This document shows, piece after piece, positions 18,901-27,448 of a stretch of DNA of 64,000 nucleotides (position 1 is the stretch's first letter; every line of letters begins with the position of its first letter). The DNA is taken from the NCBI RefSeq assembly GCF_900129095.1, contig NZ_FQVA01000001.1:186001-250000 (forward strand), written 5' to 3'. Made by a program: the position numbers and the translations under genes. Under the pieces are notes generated by a model that was not told where the DNA came from, did no database searches, and was given only the letters and a program-made list of their open reading frames with translations. This stretch comes from Microbulbifer donghaiensis (GTDB lineage: Bacteria; Pseudomonadota; Gammaproteobacteria; Pseudomonadales; Cellvibrionaceae).

Positions 18901-19147
18901 GTTTGGTCTCGGCGTATTGCCGCTGGCGATTGCCTCCGGCGCCGGCTCCGGCGCCCAGCGGGCCATCGGCACCGGGGTGCTCGGCGGCATGCTGGTAGGT
19001 ACTCTGCTGGGGATCTTCTTTATTCCGCTGTTCTTTGTCGTGGTGCAGAAGCTGTTTGGCAGTAAAAGGCGTCAGCAAGCAGATGCGACGACGGCCGTGG
19101 AGGCAAAGGACGTCCGACGAGAGACCGAAGCTGCGGAAGCACTGTAA
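15968..19147 (+). CDS. AcrB/MexB-type multidrug RND transporter
   Basis: A 1059-residue HAE1-family proton/drug antiporter of the inner membrane, normal family length. The N-terminus [18 protein letters not shown] is typical. The proton-relay pair Asp407-Asp408 sits in [18 protein letters not shown] at the same numbering as E. coli AcrB. Two large periplasmic porter/docking loops and 12 TM helices are evident, with the conserved TM11-12 stretch [20 protein letters not shown]. It forms a two-gene operon with the adaptor; a partner TolC/OprM must be encoded elsewhere. Substrates probably include dyes, detergents or antibiotics, by family. Confidence 0.95.
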   Translation: MASFFINRPIFAWVLAIITMLGGGMAITQLAVERYPNIAPPAVNISANYPGASAKVVEDSVTQIIEQSMKGLDGLLYMSATSESTGSASISLTFENGTDPDTAQVQVQNKLQLAMPLLPQEVQRQGVNVSKSRSGFLMVAGFVSEDGSMSRNDIADYINSTLVDPISRVPGVGSLQVFGSKYAMRIWLDPNKLETYKLTPSDVTAAVRAQNAQVAVGSLGGAPAVPGQQLNAAITSQERLQTPEQFRDIVIRANEDGSVLRLGDIARVELGAENYEFISRYNRQPATGIAISLATGANALETAAAVKAKLKELEEFFPVGLKAVVPFDTTPFVEVSIKGVIQTLVEAVILVFLVMYLFLQNFRATLIPTIAVPVVLLGTFGVLAALGFSINMLTMFAMVLAIGLLVDDAIVVVENVERVMSEEGLSPKEATKKSMKQITGALVGIGVVLSAVFVPMAFMSGATGVIYRQFSATIVAAMALSVLVAIVLTPALCATLLKPLKKGEHHGQKGFFGWFNRNFERGSNKYQGGVRGILARGGRFMAVFVGLSLVMALLFVRLPSSFLPQEDQGVLFSMIQAPVGATQERTMESIYKVEDHFLNNEQDTVESVFSVQGFSFAGSGQNNGIAFIKLKDWGEREEASEGAGPVAMRGMGALMQIKDAIAYAFSPPALPELGTSGGFNFYVKDNANLGHEALTAARNQFLGMAGQSPLLANVRPNGQEDTPQFRVNIDTAKATSLGLSIADINATLSAAWGGSYIDDFIDRGRIKRVYMQSDAPFRMVPEDFQRWSVRNGKGEMVPLSSFASFGWEYGSPRLERYNGVPAMQVNGEAAPGISSGEAMAEVEKLVAQLPAGIGMEWSGLSYQERAAGAQTPLLYTLSLLIVFLCLAALYESWTVPTAVLLMAPLGILGAVLANTMRGMERDIYFQVAMLTTVGLTSKNAILIVEFAKQNLESGMELIDATMRAVRDRLRPILMTSLAFGLGVLPLAIASGAGSGAQRAIGTGVLGGMLVGTLLGIFFIPLFFVVVQKLFGSKRRQQADATTAVEAKDVRRETEAAEAL

Positions 19148-19162
19148 CCAACGCAAAAAAAC

Positions 19163-19184
19163 AACGCCGGAAAATGCCGGCGTT
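19163..19184. terminator. hairpin terminator after RND pump gene
   Basis: Perfect 8-bp stem AACGCCGG/CCGGCGTT with a 6-nt loop, 15 bp after the pump stop. An A-rich run lies on its left side, so the T-run is on the minus strand; it may end leftward transcripts or work bidirectionally. Confidence 0.55.
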
Positions 19185-19223
19185 CAGGTTGCTGACAAAG
19201 TTACGCAGTCAAAATTTAAGGCG

Positions 19224-19324
19224 AAGTGCTAGGACGAGTATTTCGAACCGTCGGCGACAGGACGTCGCCGCCGGAGCGTACAGGGAGGTATTCACAGCGT
19301 TTCGAAATGCTCGTCCTAGTACTT
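19224..19324. repeat. 101-bp inverted-repeat element with internal hairpin
   Basis: The arms at 19224-19247 and 19301-19324 are 24 nt each and complementary at 22 positions. The two mismatches become G-U pairs in plus-strand RNA (G19228 with U19320, U19239 with G19309). Inside is a perfect 7-bp hairpin CGGCGAC/GTCGCCG (19252-19270, 5-nt loop). It lies between two terminator-like hairpins, so it could be an excised or dispersed intergenic repeat (REP/MITE-like) or a small structured RNA. Confidence 0.6.
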
Positions 19325-19375
19325 GGCCGCCACCGCACCAGCTCAGAACGGAATGCGGGGTTTATCAACAGTCTG

Positions 19376-19404
19376 AACGCCGGCAAATGCAGGCGTTGTT
19401 TTTT
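19376..19404 (+). terminator. rho-independent terminator, plus strand
   Basis: Stem AACGCC/GGCGTT (extendable across one mismatch to GC/GC) followed by G and six T. Its sequence resembles the hairpin at 19163-19184, 213 bp upstream. The element at 19224-19324 lies between the two. Confidence 0.65.
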
Positions 19405-19523
19405 ATGGTATCAGGTGACAGTGAAAACTGTGGTCGCCGTTCACTTCAGGCGGGCAGGGCGTGATTCAATTTCCTGCCGGGAGGACAGGCCCGGTTGCCA
19501 GGCGCTGTCCGGATAGCCAGGGC

Positions 19524-21032
19524 TTAGAGCTGCATAATCACCGATTTGGTTTCGAGGAAGTATTCCAGTTGTTCCTTGCCCATGTCCTTGCCGATACCCG
19601 ATTGCTTGTAGCCGCCGAAGGGCAGGGCCACATCGATGGCATCGTGGGTGTTGACGGATATTGATCCCGCTTCCAGCGCCCTGACCACGCGCATGGCCCG
19701 GCTGAGATCCTTGGTGAATACCGAGCCTGCCAGGCCATAGATGTTGTCGTTGGCCAGGCGAATCGCTTCCTCTTCGGTCTCGAACGGTATTACCACCAGC
19801 ACCGGACCGAAAATTTCTTCCTGCACGATACGCATGGTGTTGGTGCAGTCGGCAAACAGGGTCGGTTCGACGAAGTAGCCTTCCCGATCCACCGCCTTGC
19901 CGCCGTAAACGAGGCGCGCACCTTCCTCTTGACCGATCTGGATGTAATTCAGAACAGAATCAAGCTGGCCCTTGGAAATCTGTGGCCCCTGGGTAGTGGC
20001 CGGATCCAGCGGGTCGCCGATTACCGTCTCTTGCAGGGCGTTTGTCAGGGCTTTCAGGGTATCCTCGTAAATGTCCCTGTGGACATAGAGGCGGGAACCC
20101 GCCGAGCAGACCTGGCCGGAATTGAAGAATACCGACTGCTGGGTGCCGGCGACGATGTCGTCGATATTCGCGTCTTCAAACGCCACCATCGCTGACTTGC
20201 CACCCAGCTCCAGGGTCAGGTGGGTCATGTTTTCCAGCGCGGCCTTGCCGACGAGCTTGCCCACCGGCGTAGAGCCGGTGAAGCTGATTTTGTTGATGCC
20301 GGGGTGGCCCGCCAGATGATTGCCGACGACGGAACCCTTGCCGGTGACGACATTGACCACACCGTCCGGTAGTCCGGCATCCTTCCAGATCTTCATCAGG
20401 TAGAGCATGCTCATCGGTGTGATTTCGGCCGGCTTCAGCACCACGGTACAGCCGACGGTCAGCGGTGCAGCGAGCTTCCACATGGACATGTTCAGCGGCC
20501 AGTTCCACGGCACGATTGCGCCGACAACACCGACGGGCTCTTTCAGTGTGAAGCCGAAGCTGTCCCCGGGCCAGGAGATGTCGCGGGTATTGCCTTCAAT
20601 CTTGGTCGCCCAGCCGGCCATATAGCGCAGAAAATCGATGGATCCCTGAATATCCACGGGCATACATCCGTTGATGGCCTTGCCTGCGTCGATGGATTCC
20701 AGTTCGGCCAGCGTCTGCGCGTGCTCTTCCATGGCGTCAGCCAGCTTCAACAGCAGGTGCTGGCGCTCGATGGGTTTCATTTCTGCCCAGCGGCCAGTGC
20801 GAAAAGCAAGCTTGGCCGCATCCACCGCGCGGTCGACATCACCGGTTGTCGCCGAGGGGACAGTGATTACCGGTGCGCCGTTGGAGGGGTCCTCGACGAT
20901 TGACGTGGCTCCATTTTCCGCATCGACAAACTCGCCGCTGATGAACATTTTCTGGTGGCCGGTTTCAATAAACTCCCGCGTTTTATCCGTGACCTGATAC
21001 TTGTCCAGCGTTGCCTGCAATATTTCGTTCAT
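19524..21032 (-). CDS. NAD(P)-dependent aldehyde dehydrogenase, KauB/PuuC-like
   Basis: A 502-residue class 1-type aldehyde dehydrogenase. It has oxyanion Asn177 (VPWNWP), cofactor-binding Lys200, general base Glu275 (LELGGKS) and catalytic Cys309 (FFNSGQVCSAGSR). The C-terminal PFGGYKQSGIGKD is typical of enzymes acting on aminated aldehydes, such as 4-guanidinobutyraldehyde or gamma-glutamyl-aminobutyraldehyde. The ribosome site GGGAGGTG is strong. Together with the ureohydrolase across the IclR gene it would make guanidinobutyrate for hydrolysis to GABA and urea (inference from neighbours). Substrate specificity is not certain. Confidence 0.88.
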   Translation of the reverse strand: MNEILQATLDKYQVTDKTREFIETGHQKMFISGEFVDAENGATSIVEDPSNGAPVITVPSATTGDVDRAVDAAKLAFRTGRWAEMKPIERQHLLLKLADAMEEHAQTLAELESIDAGKAINGCMPVDIQGSIDFLRYMAGWATKIEGNTRDISWPGDSFGFTLKEPVGVVGAIVPWNWPLNMSMWKLAAPLTVGCTVVLKPAEITPMSMLYLMKIWKDAGLPDGVVNVVTGKGSVVGNHLAGHPGINKISFTGSTPVGKLVGKAALENMTHLTLELGGKSAMVAFEDANIDDIVAGTQQSVFFNSGQVCSAGSRLYVHRDIYEDTLKALTNALQETVIGDPLDPATTQGPQISKGQLDSVLNYIQIGQEEGARLVYGGKAVDREGYFVEPTLFADCTNTMRIVQEEIFGPVLVVIPFETEEEAIRLANDNIYGLAGSVFTKDLSRAMRVVRALEAGSISVNTHDAIDVALPFGGYKQSGIGKDMGKEQLEYFLETKSVIMQL

Positions 21033-21143
21033 CGATTACACCTCCCAGGAGTTTTTAGCTTTTTAATTCGGTTGTCTTCACAACGGTATCGTAGTTTTTC
21101 CGTGACAATATCCCGCAGGTTCTTGCTGAGGAGTTCGTCGGGC

Positions 21144-21184
21144 CGGTTAGTTTTTTTGCAATTGATATTTAGAAAAACTAACCG
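21144..21184. promoter_or_regulatory. 12-bp inverted repeat upstream of aldehyde dehydrogenase
   Basis: CGGTTAGTTTTT and its exact complement AAAAACTAACCG are separated by 17 nt, 112 bp upstream of the dehydrogenase ATG and downstream of the IclR gene. It could be an operator or part of the iclR terminator. It lacks a clear T-run after the stem on the minus strand, which favours a binding site. Confidence 0.45.
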
Positions 21185-21310
21185 AAGAATCTTCTTGTGG
21201 CATTTTTACCGGTTTTTCCCTTGGCGATCTGTCCCTTTGTGGGTGTATTCGCCAACTCGTTGTTCTCCATCAAGTCCGGAGTTTTCGCTGCGAGAATATA
21301 GCGCAGAAAA

Positions 21311-22096
21311 TCATTCGAAACGATAGCTCAAAGGGTTACTTGACAGCGTCTGATTGATTTCACTGGCACCCTGGCGCAACAGGCGCGCAACCTCCGGGAT
21401 TGTTAAGCGGGACAGCAAGCGCTCTTTAAAACACACCACGGCAAGGCTGTAGATGACGCCGGCAGTGTCGGAATGAATCGGCACACCCATGGCGAACACA
21501 TTCTCATCGAGTTCATCGTCGATCACTGCATAGCCCTGTTTTTTAACTCTGTCGAATTCTTCCTTTAGCGCCTTTCTGTCGGTAATAGTGTTGGGACGAA
21601 ATTGCTCGAGCTCATCGGAACCTAGCATTTCCTTTTGTACGGCCGGTTCCTGGTAGGCGCAAAGCACTTTGCCCGAGGCGGAGGCGTGTACCGGGAAAAA
21701 ATCGCCCGGCATGATAACGGTGCGCGCCTTTTCCGAGCGCGGAAATTCGGCACAGATCGGGCGGATGGACAGGCCCGCCAGCGTGTTGAAATAGACCACT
21801 TCATCAAACTGATCGCACAGGTGGCGCAGCGTGGGTCTGACCAGTTCAACCAGGTTCCGAGTGGCGACCGAGCTGTGGTACTGGCGCAGGAAGCGGCGCC
21901 CCAGGCGATAGCGACTATGGCGGCCGCCGCCCTGCAGGTATTCCTCATCCACCAGGTTTTTTACCAGCCGGTAAATCGAAGAAATGGGGATATCCAATTG
22001 TTCCACCATTTCCGCCATGGTGGCGCCGGACGGGTGGGCGGAAACCACATCCATAATCCGCAGCATTCGGCTGAAGGGCTTGTCACTACCGCTCAT
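21311..22096 (-). CDS. IclR-family transcriptional regulator
   Basis: A 261-residue regulator with an N-terminal winged helix (residues 8-65, FSRMLRIMDVVSAHPSG ... IPISSIYRLVKNLVDEEYL) and a C-terminal IclR effector domain with FPVHASASGKVLCAY and AMGVPIHSDTAGVIYSL. It lies between the aldehyde dehydrogenase (same strand, downstream) and the divergent ureohydrolase, so it most likely controls both. A dyad at 22147-22163 in the 151-bp divergent gap is a candidate operator. The effector is probably a guanidino or amino acid intermediate (inference). Confidence 0.9.
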   Translation of the reverse strand: MSGSDKPFSRMLRIMDVVSAHPSGATMAEMVEQLDIPISSIYRLVKNLVDEEYLQGGGRHSRYRLGRRFLRQYHSSVATRNLVELVRPTLRHLCDQFDEVVYFNTLAGLSIRPICAEFPRSEKARTVIMPGDFFPVHASASGKVLCAYQEPAVQKEMLGSDELEQFRPNTITDRKALKEEFDRVKKQGYAVIDDELDENVFAMGVPIHSDTAGVIYSLAVVCFKERLLSRLTIPEVARLLRQGASEINQTLSSNPLSYRFE

Positions 22097-22146
22097 ATAG
22101 TATTCTCAATTATTGAAAGGTGTGTCCGCGGCAAGTTGGATAAGGA

Positions 22147-22163
22147 TTGCCTGCAACAGGTAA
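22147..22163. promoter_or_regulatory. candidate IclR operator between iclR and the ureohydrolase gene
   Basis: TTGCCTG-CAA-CAGGTAA, a dyad with 6 of 7 complementary positions per arm, about 50 bp upstream of the IclR start and 85 bp upstream of the ureohydrolase ATG. It overlaps a possible -10 TAAAAT (22161-22166). The assignment to IclR is by position only. Confidence 0.4.
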
Positions 22164-22247
22164 AATTATATCTTTACTGGCGAGATCTGCAGTCTATTGC
22201 ACGTTTATAGTGTTATCAATATTCAGGAATTTGTTGAGGGTGAGCTG

Positions 22248-23225
22248 ATGTCAGAGTTTAACCAGCCCATCGATTCGTCGCGCTTTAGCCGTGAATCGCA
22301 GGTGGCCACCATGATGCGCAACGTACTGGCCGGCCCGGAGCAGTACGATGAGCTGGAAATCGGCCTGTGGGGTTGCCCGTTTGACCTGGGTCTGGGTGCC
22401 CGTAACGGTGTCCGCATGGGGCCTGCCGCCATCCGTGAGGCGTCCCGCTACATCCGCAAGGTAAACCCCACCACCGCCATCAATCCGTACAAGCTGGCCA
22501 ACATCGCTGACATCGGCGACCCGGAAATGAACATGATGATCCAGTCTCAGGCACTGGAGGATATCGAGAGGTTCGTCGCCGAGTTTACCGGCAAGGGCAT
22601 TGTGCCTATCTGTGCCGGTGGCGACCACACGATTCCCCTGCCGATCCTGCGCGGCATGAAGAAGGGCGGTTACATTGACGGCGGCATTTCCGTACTGCAC
22701 ATCGATGCCCACGCGGACACCCTGGACACCCTCGGTGATGAAAAAATCTGTAACGCCACGCCTTTCCGCCGTGCGGTAGAGGAGGGGCTTATCGACCCCA
22801 CCAAGAGCATCCAGATCGGCCTGCGCGGTACCCGCTTTGCCGAAGACGACATTCAGGGCTCTTACGACCTCGGCTACAACGTTATCACCATGGACGAATA
22901 TGAAGAGATGGGCCGTGCCGGGGTGATCGATCGGATCAAGCGGGCCATTGGTGACAATCCCTGTTACATCACCATTGACGTAGACGGCCTGGATCCAATC
23001 TGCTGCCCCGGCACCGGCGCACCAGAGCCCGGCGGCATCATGATGCGCGACATGCAGATGATCCTGCGCAACATCCGCCAGCTGGATGTGATCGGTGGCG
23101 ATGTGTGTGAGGTGATGCCGCACCGCGACCCGACCGGTATGACCCAGTTGAACGCCGCCAACCTGATTTTCGAAATCACCTGTCTGGCTGCAGAAAACAT
23201 CGCGCGCAAGAAGGGGCGTATTTAA
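22248..23225 (+). CDS. agmatinase-family ureohydrolase (guanidinobutyrase-like)
   Basis: A 325-residue binuclear manganese ureohydrolase releasing urea from a guanidino compound. Metal ligands are all present: His127 (GGDHT), Asp153, His155 and Asp157 (DAHAD), Asp244 and Asp246 (DVDGLDP). The ATG at 22248 follows GAGGGTGAG. The neighbouring aldehyde dehydrogenase, aminotransferase and SSADH favour 4-guanidinobutyrate (to GABA plus urea) over agmatine, but the ureohydrolase fold does not fix the substrate. A second, diverged copy lies at 28029. A perfect 6-bp GGCCGG hairpin follows at 23242-23257. Confidence 0.88.
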   Translation: MSEFNQPIDSSRFSRESQVATMMRNVLAGPEQYDELEIGLWGCPFDLGLGARNGVRMGPAAIREASRYIRKVNPTTAINPYKLANIADIGDPEMNMMIQSQALEDIERFVAEFTGKGIVPICAGGDHTIPLPILRGMKKGGYIDGGISVLHIDAHADTLDTLGDEKICNATPFRRAVEEGLIDPTKSIQIGLRGTRFAEDDIQGSYDLGYNVITMDEYEEMGRAGVIDRIKRAIGDNPCYITIDVDGLDPICCPGTGAPEPGGIMMRDMQMILRNIRQLDVIGGDVCEVMPHRDPTGMTQLNAANLIFEITCLAAENIARKKGRI

Positions 23226-23290
23226 CCCTCATCTGGTGAGGGGCCGGATTTCCGGCCATCTATCTGAAATGCATTGGAAGGGGAGGCGGC

Positions 23291-24079
23291 ATGAATCATC
23301 TTCGCCCCATTGCTATCGTGACTGGGTCTGGCACCGGAGTCGGTGCCGCCATCGCGCACAAGCTGGCCGATAGCGGTTGGAATCTGGTCGTCAACTATAC
23401 CCGCTCCATCGATGCCGCCCGGCAAACCGCTGAAGAGTTACAGGGCAGGGGCGCCGAGGTACTGCTGGTGCAGGCGGACATCGCCATAGATGCCGATTGT
23501 CGCAGGTTGGCAGCAGAGGCCGAGGACAAATGGGGCCGTATCGATGGGTTGGTCAACAATGCCGGCGTTACCCGGTTCTGCCCCGCAGCCGATCTGGATG
23601 GCCTGGAAGCGCAGGACTTCCAGCGAGTCATGGGCGTCAACGTGGTTGGCACCTATCAGATGACCCGCGCCTGCGTGCCGGCACTGAGAAAATCTGATTG
23701 CGGTTCGGTGCTGAATATTTCCTCTCAGGCGGGCTTCAGTGGGCTTGGCAGTTCGATCGCCTACGCCGCCTCCAAGGCCGCGATCAACAATATGACGCTG
23801 GCCCTGGCGCGGGCCCTGGCTCCGGAGATTCGTGTCAATGCACTATGCCCGGGATTCGTGAATACGCGCTGGGTCAAAGGCGGCATGGATGATGCGACCT
23901 ACGAGCGTTTCCAGAAGCACATCAATGAGATGACACCGCTCGGGCGCATGACCGAGGCGGAGGAGGTGGCCGAGACCGCGCATTTCCTGCTGACCACCCG
24001 TGCACCGATTACCGGTGAGTTATTGGGTATTGATGGTGGCAACCATCTGACGGTCAACGCGCCGAATTTTGAGCCCTGA
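23291..24079 (+). CDS. SDR-family NAD(P)-dependent oxidoreductase
   Basis: A 262-residue classical short-chain dehydrogenase. It has Rossmann motif TGSGTGVG (residues 11-18), NNAG (about 89-92), catalytic Ser in NISS, and Tyr-x-x-x-Lys in YAASK. The glycine-rich loop and the FabG-like C-terminus (ITGELLGIDGGNHLTV) point to a cytosolic oxidoreductase acting on a hydroxy or keto compound. It has a GGGGAGG ribosome site and lies 65 bp after the ureohydrolase on the same strand. SDRs are not part of the standard guanidinobutyrate route, so it hints at an extra step or a different substrate. Confidence 0.85.
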   Translation: MNHLRPIAIVTGSGTGVGAAIAHKLADSGWNLVVNYTRSIDAARQTAEELQGRGAEVLLVQADIAIDADCRRLAAEAEDKWGRIDGLVNNAGVTRFCPAADLDGLEAQDFQRVMGVNVVGTYQMTRACVPALRKSDCGSVLNISSQAGFSGLGSSIAYAASKAAINNMTLALARALAPEIRVNALCPGFVNTRWVKGGMDDATYERFQKHINEMTPLGRMTEAEEVAETAHFLLTTRAPITGELLGIDGGNHLTVNAPNFEP

Positions 24080-24193
24080 CTTTCATTTTACGCTCCGATG
24101 CAGGCCGGGCGAGCGTTGGTAATTTTTTTGGAAATACGTCGGCACTGTCCAGGCTGACGGCTCCGGTTGTTGAAATTTGTGAGGTAAGCCAGC

Positions 24194-25564
24194 ATGAGTG
24201 AAATTAACTTGGGTGGTCCGCAGGATCTCTTTTACTCGAAGAGCAACTTCGTGCCCCTGCCGTTGATCGTCAAGACCGAAGGTATCTGGATGGAAGACGA
24301 TCAGGGCAACCGTTATATCGATGTGTCCTCCGGCCCTGTGGTCAGCAATATCGGCCACGGCAACGAGAAAGTGGCCAGGGCCATGTACGATCAGGCCGTG
24401 ACGATGGACTTCGCCTATTCAAGGGTTTCCCGCCACCAGCCGAATATCGACTTGACCAGAAAAATTGCCGAGCTCGCCGGTGGTGGCTACCAGCGTGTTG
24501 CGCTGGCCTCCGGCGGTTCCGAGGCCATGGAAATTGCGCTGAAGTTCCTGCGTCAATATGTGGTAGCGAAAGGCCAGTTGCAGAAGCGCAAGATTATTAC
24601 GCTGTCGCCTTCCTATCACGGCGGCACCATCGCCACCCTGGCTATCACCGGTGACGATGCCCTGGATCCCTTTATCGACGGCTTCGCCATGAAGTCCGAG
24701 CGTATCCCGGCGCCTTTCCAGTACCGTGTACCCGAAGGCCACAGCCGCGAAAGTTATCGCATGGAATGCGCCGATGCGCTGGAGGCGAAAATTCAGGAAC
24801 TGGGTGCCGACAATGTTCTCGCGTTTGTGATTGAGCCGATTGGCGGCCTCGCCACCGGTGCGCAAATGCTGAGTGAGGATTACGCCAACCGTGTGCGCGA
24901 GATCTGCGACCGGCACGGTATCTACCTGGTTTACGATGAGATCCTGTGTGGTGCCGGCCGTTCCGGTAAGTTCCTGGCTTCCAGCCACTGGCCAAAGGCC
25001 AAGGGCGATCTGGTGGTTCTGGCCAAAGGTCTGGCCGCCGGTTATGCGCCACTGGGTGCGGTGCTGATGCCCGGCGACATGGTCGATGAACTGGCGGGCC
25101 TGACTGGCTTCAACTTCTCCCACACCTACAACGCGAATCCGATCACCTGTGCGACCGGCGTTGCAGTACTGGAAGTGCTGGAAGAGCAGGGGTTGGTCGC
25201 CAAGGCCGGACTCCGCGGTGACTACCTACGTGGCAAACTGGAACTGCTGGCAGAGAAGCACGCCTGCATCGGTGATATCCGCGGCAAGGGACTGCTGATG
25301 GCGGTCGAGCTGGTCGCCGATCGCAAAACCAAGCAAGGCTACCCGGCCAGCTTTCCGCCCACCGAGCACATCCGCATCATCGGTCTGCAGCACGGCCTGA
25401 TTATCTACTCCCGTCGCACCGCCAACGGCAAACACGGCGACTGGTTTATGGTCGCGCCCCCGCTGACCATCACCGAAGCCGAGTGCGACGACCTTATCGA
25501 GCGGCTGGATGCGGTGCTGGGCGATTTCGAGACGGCTGCAGTGGCGCATATGGGCAGTCAGTGA
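24194..25564 (+). CDS. class III PLP-dependent aminotransferase (copy 1)
   Basis: A 456-residue omega-amino acid/amine aminotransferase of fold type I. PLP-binding Lys278 is in VLAKGLAAGYAPLGAV, the Asp248-Glu249 pair in YDEILCGAGRSGKF, the phosphate loop in ASGGSEA (105-111). It has a GAGGTAA ribosome site. Same-strand member of the IclR-controlled block and a candidate for transaminating GABA, beta-alanine or a diamine produced nearby. It is diverged from the other two class III genes in the window, so they probably have different substrates. Confidence 0.88.
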   Translation: MSEINLGGPQDLFYSKSNFVPLPLIVKTEGIWMEDDQGNRYIDVSSGPVVSNIGHGNEKVARAMYDQAVTMDFAYSRVSRHQPNIDLTRKIAELAGGGYQRVALASGGSEAMEIALKFLRQYVVAKGQLQKRKIITLSPSYHGGTIATLAITGDDALDPFIDGFAMKSERIPAPFQYRVPEGHSRESYRMECADALEAKIQELGADNVLAFVIEPIGGLATGAQMLSEDYANRVREICDRHGIYLVYDEILCGAGRSGKFLASSHWPKAKGDLVVLAKGLAAGYAPLGAVLMPGDMVDELAGLTGFNFSHTYNANPITCATGVAVLEVLEEQGLVAKAGLRGDYLRGKLELLAEKHACIGDIRGKGLLMAVELVADRKTKQGYPASFPPTEHIRIIGLQHGLIIYSRRTANGKHGDWFMVAPPLTITEAECDDLIERLDAVLGDFETAAVAHMGSQ

Positions 25565-26080
25565 CAGCCGGGCTGTCTCTATATTCAGGACCGTGACCGA
25601 GTGTAGTTTGCAAGGTGTTCCCGAATAACTGATGGCAGTCTCTCGCTTCCCTTCTGGGCTCTGAGCCAGGGGGTGACCCGATACCGGCTTCCGTATGCCG
25701 ACTTATCGATGCACCCCTTCGTCAGCTGTAGCGCCAATCCCGCGCAGCCTGCCTGAACAGCGATCGGTAACCATAACGTGCTCTTGATTCAAAGTTACAG
25801 CTACTGTACGTTGCGAGGGTCATTGGAATGGATGAGGGGGGCGCACGAGCCGCCGCGCCCCAATCGAGCCAATCAAAACACCAGCCGGTGTTTACAGGAT
25901 ATGACGTTGTCAGCCCATCCAGTCAATATGCGGCGGGTCGAGGTTTGGACCGGATCTCGCTCTATTGCGACAACTCAAGAGGTCGCGACTGGAATGTTCT
26001 GCAATAACCACTGGGCGGTTGAGTTGCGCAATGAAGAAATCGTGTAGATGTTTGCTTGTCGCCAAGAAAAGAGTGCTTCA
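25565..26080. other. intergenic region upstream of MATE gene
   Basis: A 516-bp gap with no convincing gene. It holds a TTACAG-N3-CTGTA dyad (25795-25809) and a 7-bp hairpin AAACACC/GGTGTTT (25876-25893). I looked for guanidine-I, -II and -III riboswitch core sequences here and saw none. Confidence 0.6.
25795..25809. promoter_or_regulatory. dyad TTACAG-N3-CTGTAC upstream of MATE gene
   Basis: Matches the perfect dyads at 5491 and 37858 at 11 of 12 arm positions. The flanks also match the site at 37858: CAAAG precedes both and a TTG follows. It lies about 270 bp upstream of the MATE start. Confidence 0.45.
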
Positions 26081-27448
26081 ATGACTGCGGAGAAAAACCG
26101 GGATCCCATTACGGGTCCAGTTAGTAAAGTGTTTTTCCACTACAGCATCCCGGTCACCATGGGGATGTTGTGCACGACTTCTGCGACCCTGATCGACGGT
26201 TTGTTTGTTGGCAATTTTGTGGGTGCCGAAGCGCTGGCGGCAATCAACTTTGTCAGCCCCGTTATGTTATTGATATACGGCCTGGTTTTTATGTTGGATA
26301 CCGGGGCCTCGGTGATTGCTGGGAAGTATATCGGCGAGGGAAAGTTGCAGCTCGCCAGTGAATCTTACTCTGCGGCACTGATAGGCATTGTGCTGTTGAT
26401 TCTGCTTGTCGTGGTTCCGTCACTGGTGTTTATGCCCGAGTTGCTTTTTGTTCTCGGTATACAGGGGCACCCACTCATCACCACCTTGGCGAGCGAGTAT
26501 CTCAGTACATTCCTGTTGTTTGTACCGTTCATCTGCATGGGCCCCGCGTTCATGATGCTGCTGCAGACGGATAATCACCCTCGCTTGGCATCCGCTGCCA
26601 TGGTATTGACCGCCGCGAGTAATGTGGCCCTGAACTGGCTGCTTGTGGACAAGCTCGATATGGGAATGACCGGTGCGGCGGTGGCTACCGGGCTCGCCGC
26701 GCTGCCTATGTGGCTGGCGCTACTGGTCTATATCCGCTCGCCCAAACGCAGTTTAACCTTCACGCGGCCCCAACAGATCTGGCCGTACTGCAAAAAAGCG
26801 AGTATTAACGGTGTTTCCGAGCTGGGCAGCGAAGCTTCCTATTCGGTAACCACGGTGATATTTAACTGGGCCATTATGGCGACTATCGGCGCTCAGGGCG
26901 TCACTGCTTTTACCATTATCAATTACGTATTGCTGCTGGGCCTGATGGCGGCCTTTGGCATCAGTGATTCCATTCGGCCGGTCTTGAGCAAAAACCTTGG
27001 GGCGCGCCAGCCGGAGCGTATCTACCAGTTCGCCAAACTGAGTGTTACTTCGGCATTGGCAATTGGTTTATTGATTATATTGAGTCTGTTCCTGTTTCCG
27101 CGCGCCATTATCACCCTGTTTGTGGCCGCCGATGAGCACACACTGGTGCAATTGACCCAGGACTTCATCGGTTTTCTTTGGCCGGCCTTTCTGTTTTTGG
27201 GCATTAATGTGGTTGCTACTGCCTATCAAACGGCGATGCATAGACCCCTGGAGTCGTTTATTATTTCTTTTGTCAGAACTTTGCTGTTCCCGGTGGTATT
27301 GGTGCTGTCGCTGCCGCTATGGTTCGGTGACAAGGGTATATTCCTGGCGTTGCCGATCGCGGAAGTGCTGTGCTTTTTGATCGCCATCTACTATTTCCGC
27401 GTTAATCGCCCGACAAAAATCGTGCAGGCAATAAATTTGTCGGCATAG
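26081..27448 (+). CDS. MATE-family efflux transporter
   Basis: A 455-residue multidrug and toxin extrusion exporter with 12 TM helices (two six-helix bundles), exchanging an organic cation or drug for Na+ or H+. The ATG at 26081 is preferred over one at 26048, since the N-terminus MTAEKNRDPITGPVSKVFFHYSIP is family-typical. Its position between two ureohydrolase genes suggests export of a cationic amine, guanidine-like or toxic by-product (inference). No regulator is adjacent; the upstream dyad may control it. Its DNA looks less GC-rich than its neighbours by eye. Confidence 0.88.
   Translation: MTAEKNRDPITGPVSKVFFHYSIPVTMGMLCTTSATLIDGLFVGNFVGAEALAAINFVSPVMLLIYGLVFMLDTGASVIAGKYIGEGKLQLASESYSAALIGIVLLILLVVVPSLVFMPELLFVLGIQGHPLITTLASEYLSTFLLFVPFICMGPAFMMLLQTDNHPRLASAAMVLTAASNVALNWLLVDKLDMGMTGAAVATGLAALPMWLALLVYIRSPKRSLTFTRPQQIWPYCKKASINGVSELGSEASYSVTTVIFNWAIMATIGAQGVTAFTIINYVLLLGLMAAFGISDSIRPVLSKNLGARQPERIYQFAKLSVTSALAIGLLIILSLFLFPRAIITLFVAADEHTLVQLTQDFIGFLWPAFLFLGINVVATAYQTAMHRPLESFIISFVRTLLFPVVLVLSLPLWFGDKGIFLALPIAEVLCFLIAIYYFRVNRPTKIVQAINLSA

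Larger units (their letters stand above)
19148..19523. other. hairpin-rich intergenic region after the RND pump
   Basis: A 376-bp convergent gap without a gene. It contains a hairpin at 19163-19184, a 24-bp imperfect inverted repeat enclosing a second hairpin (19224-19324), and a terminator-like hairpin with a T-run at 19376-19404. The rest shows nothing recognisable. Confidence 0.7.

Noticed and set aside
25778-26047. 89-codon frame upstream of the MATE gene
   Set aside because: No ribosome site, no recognisable domain, and it covers the dyad and hairpin region.
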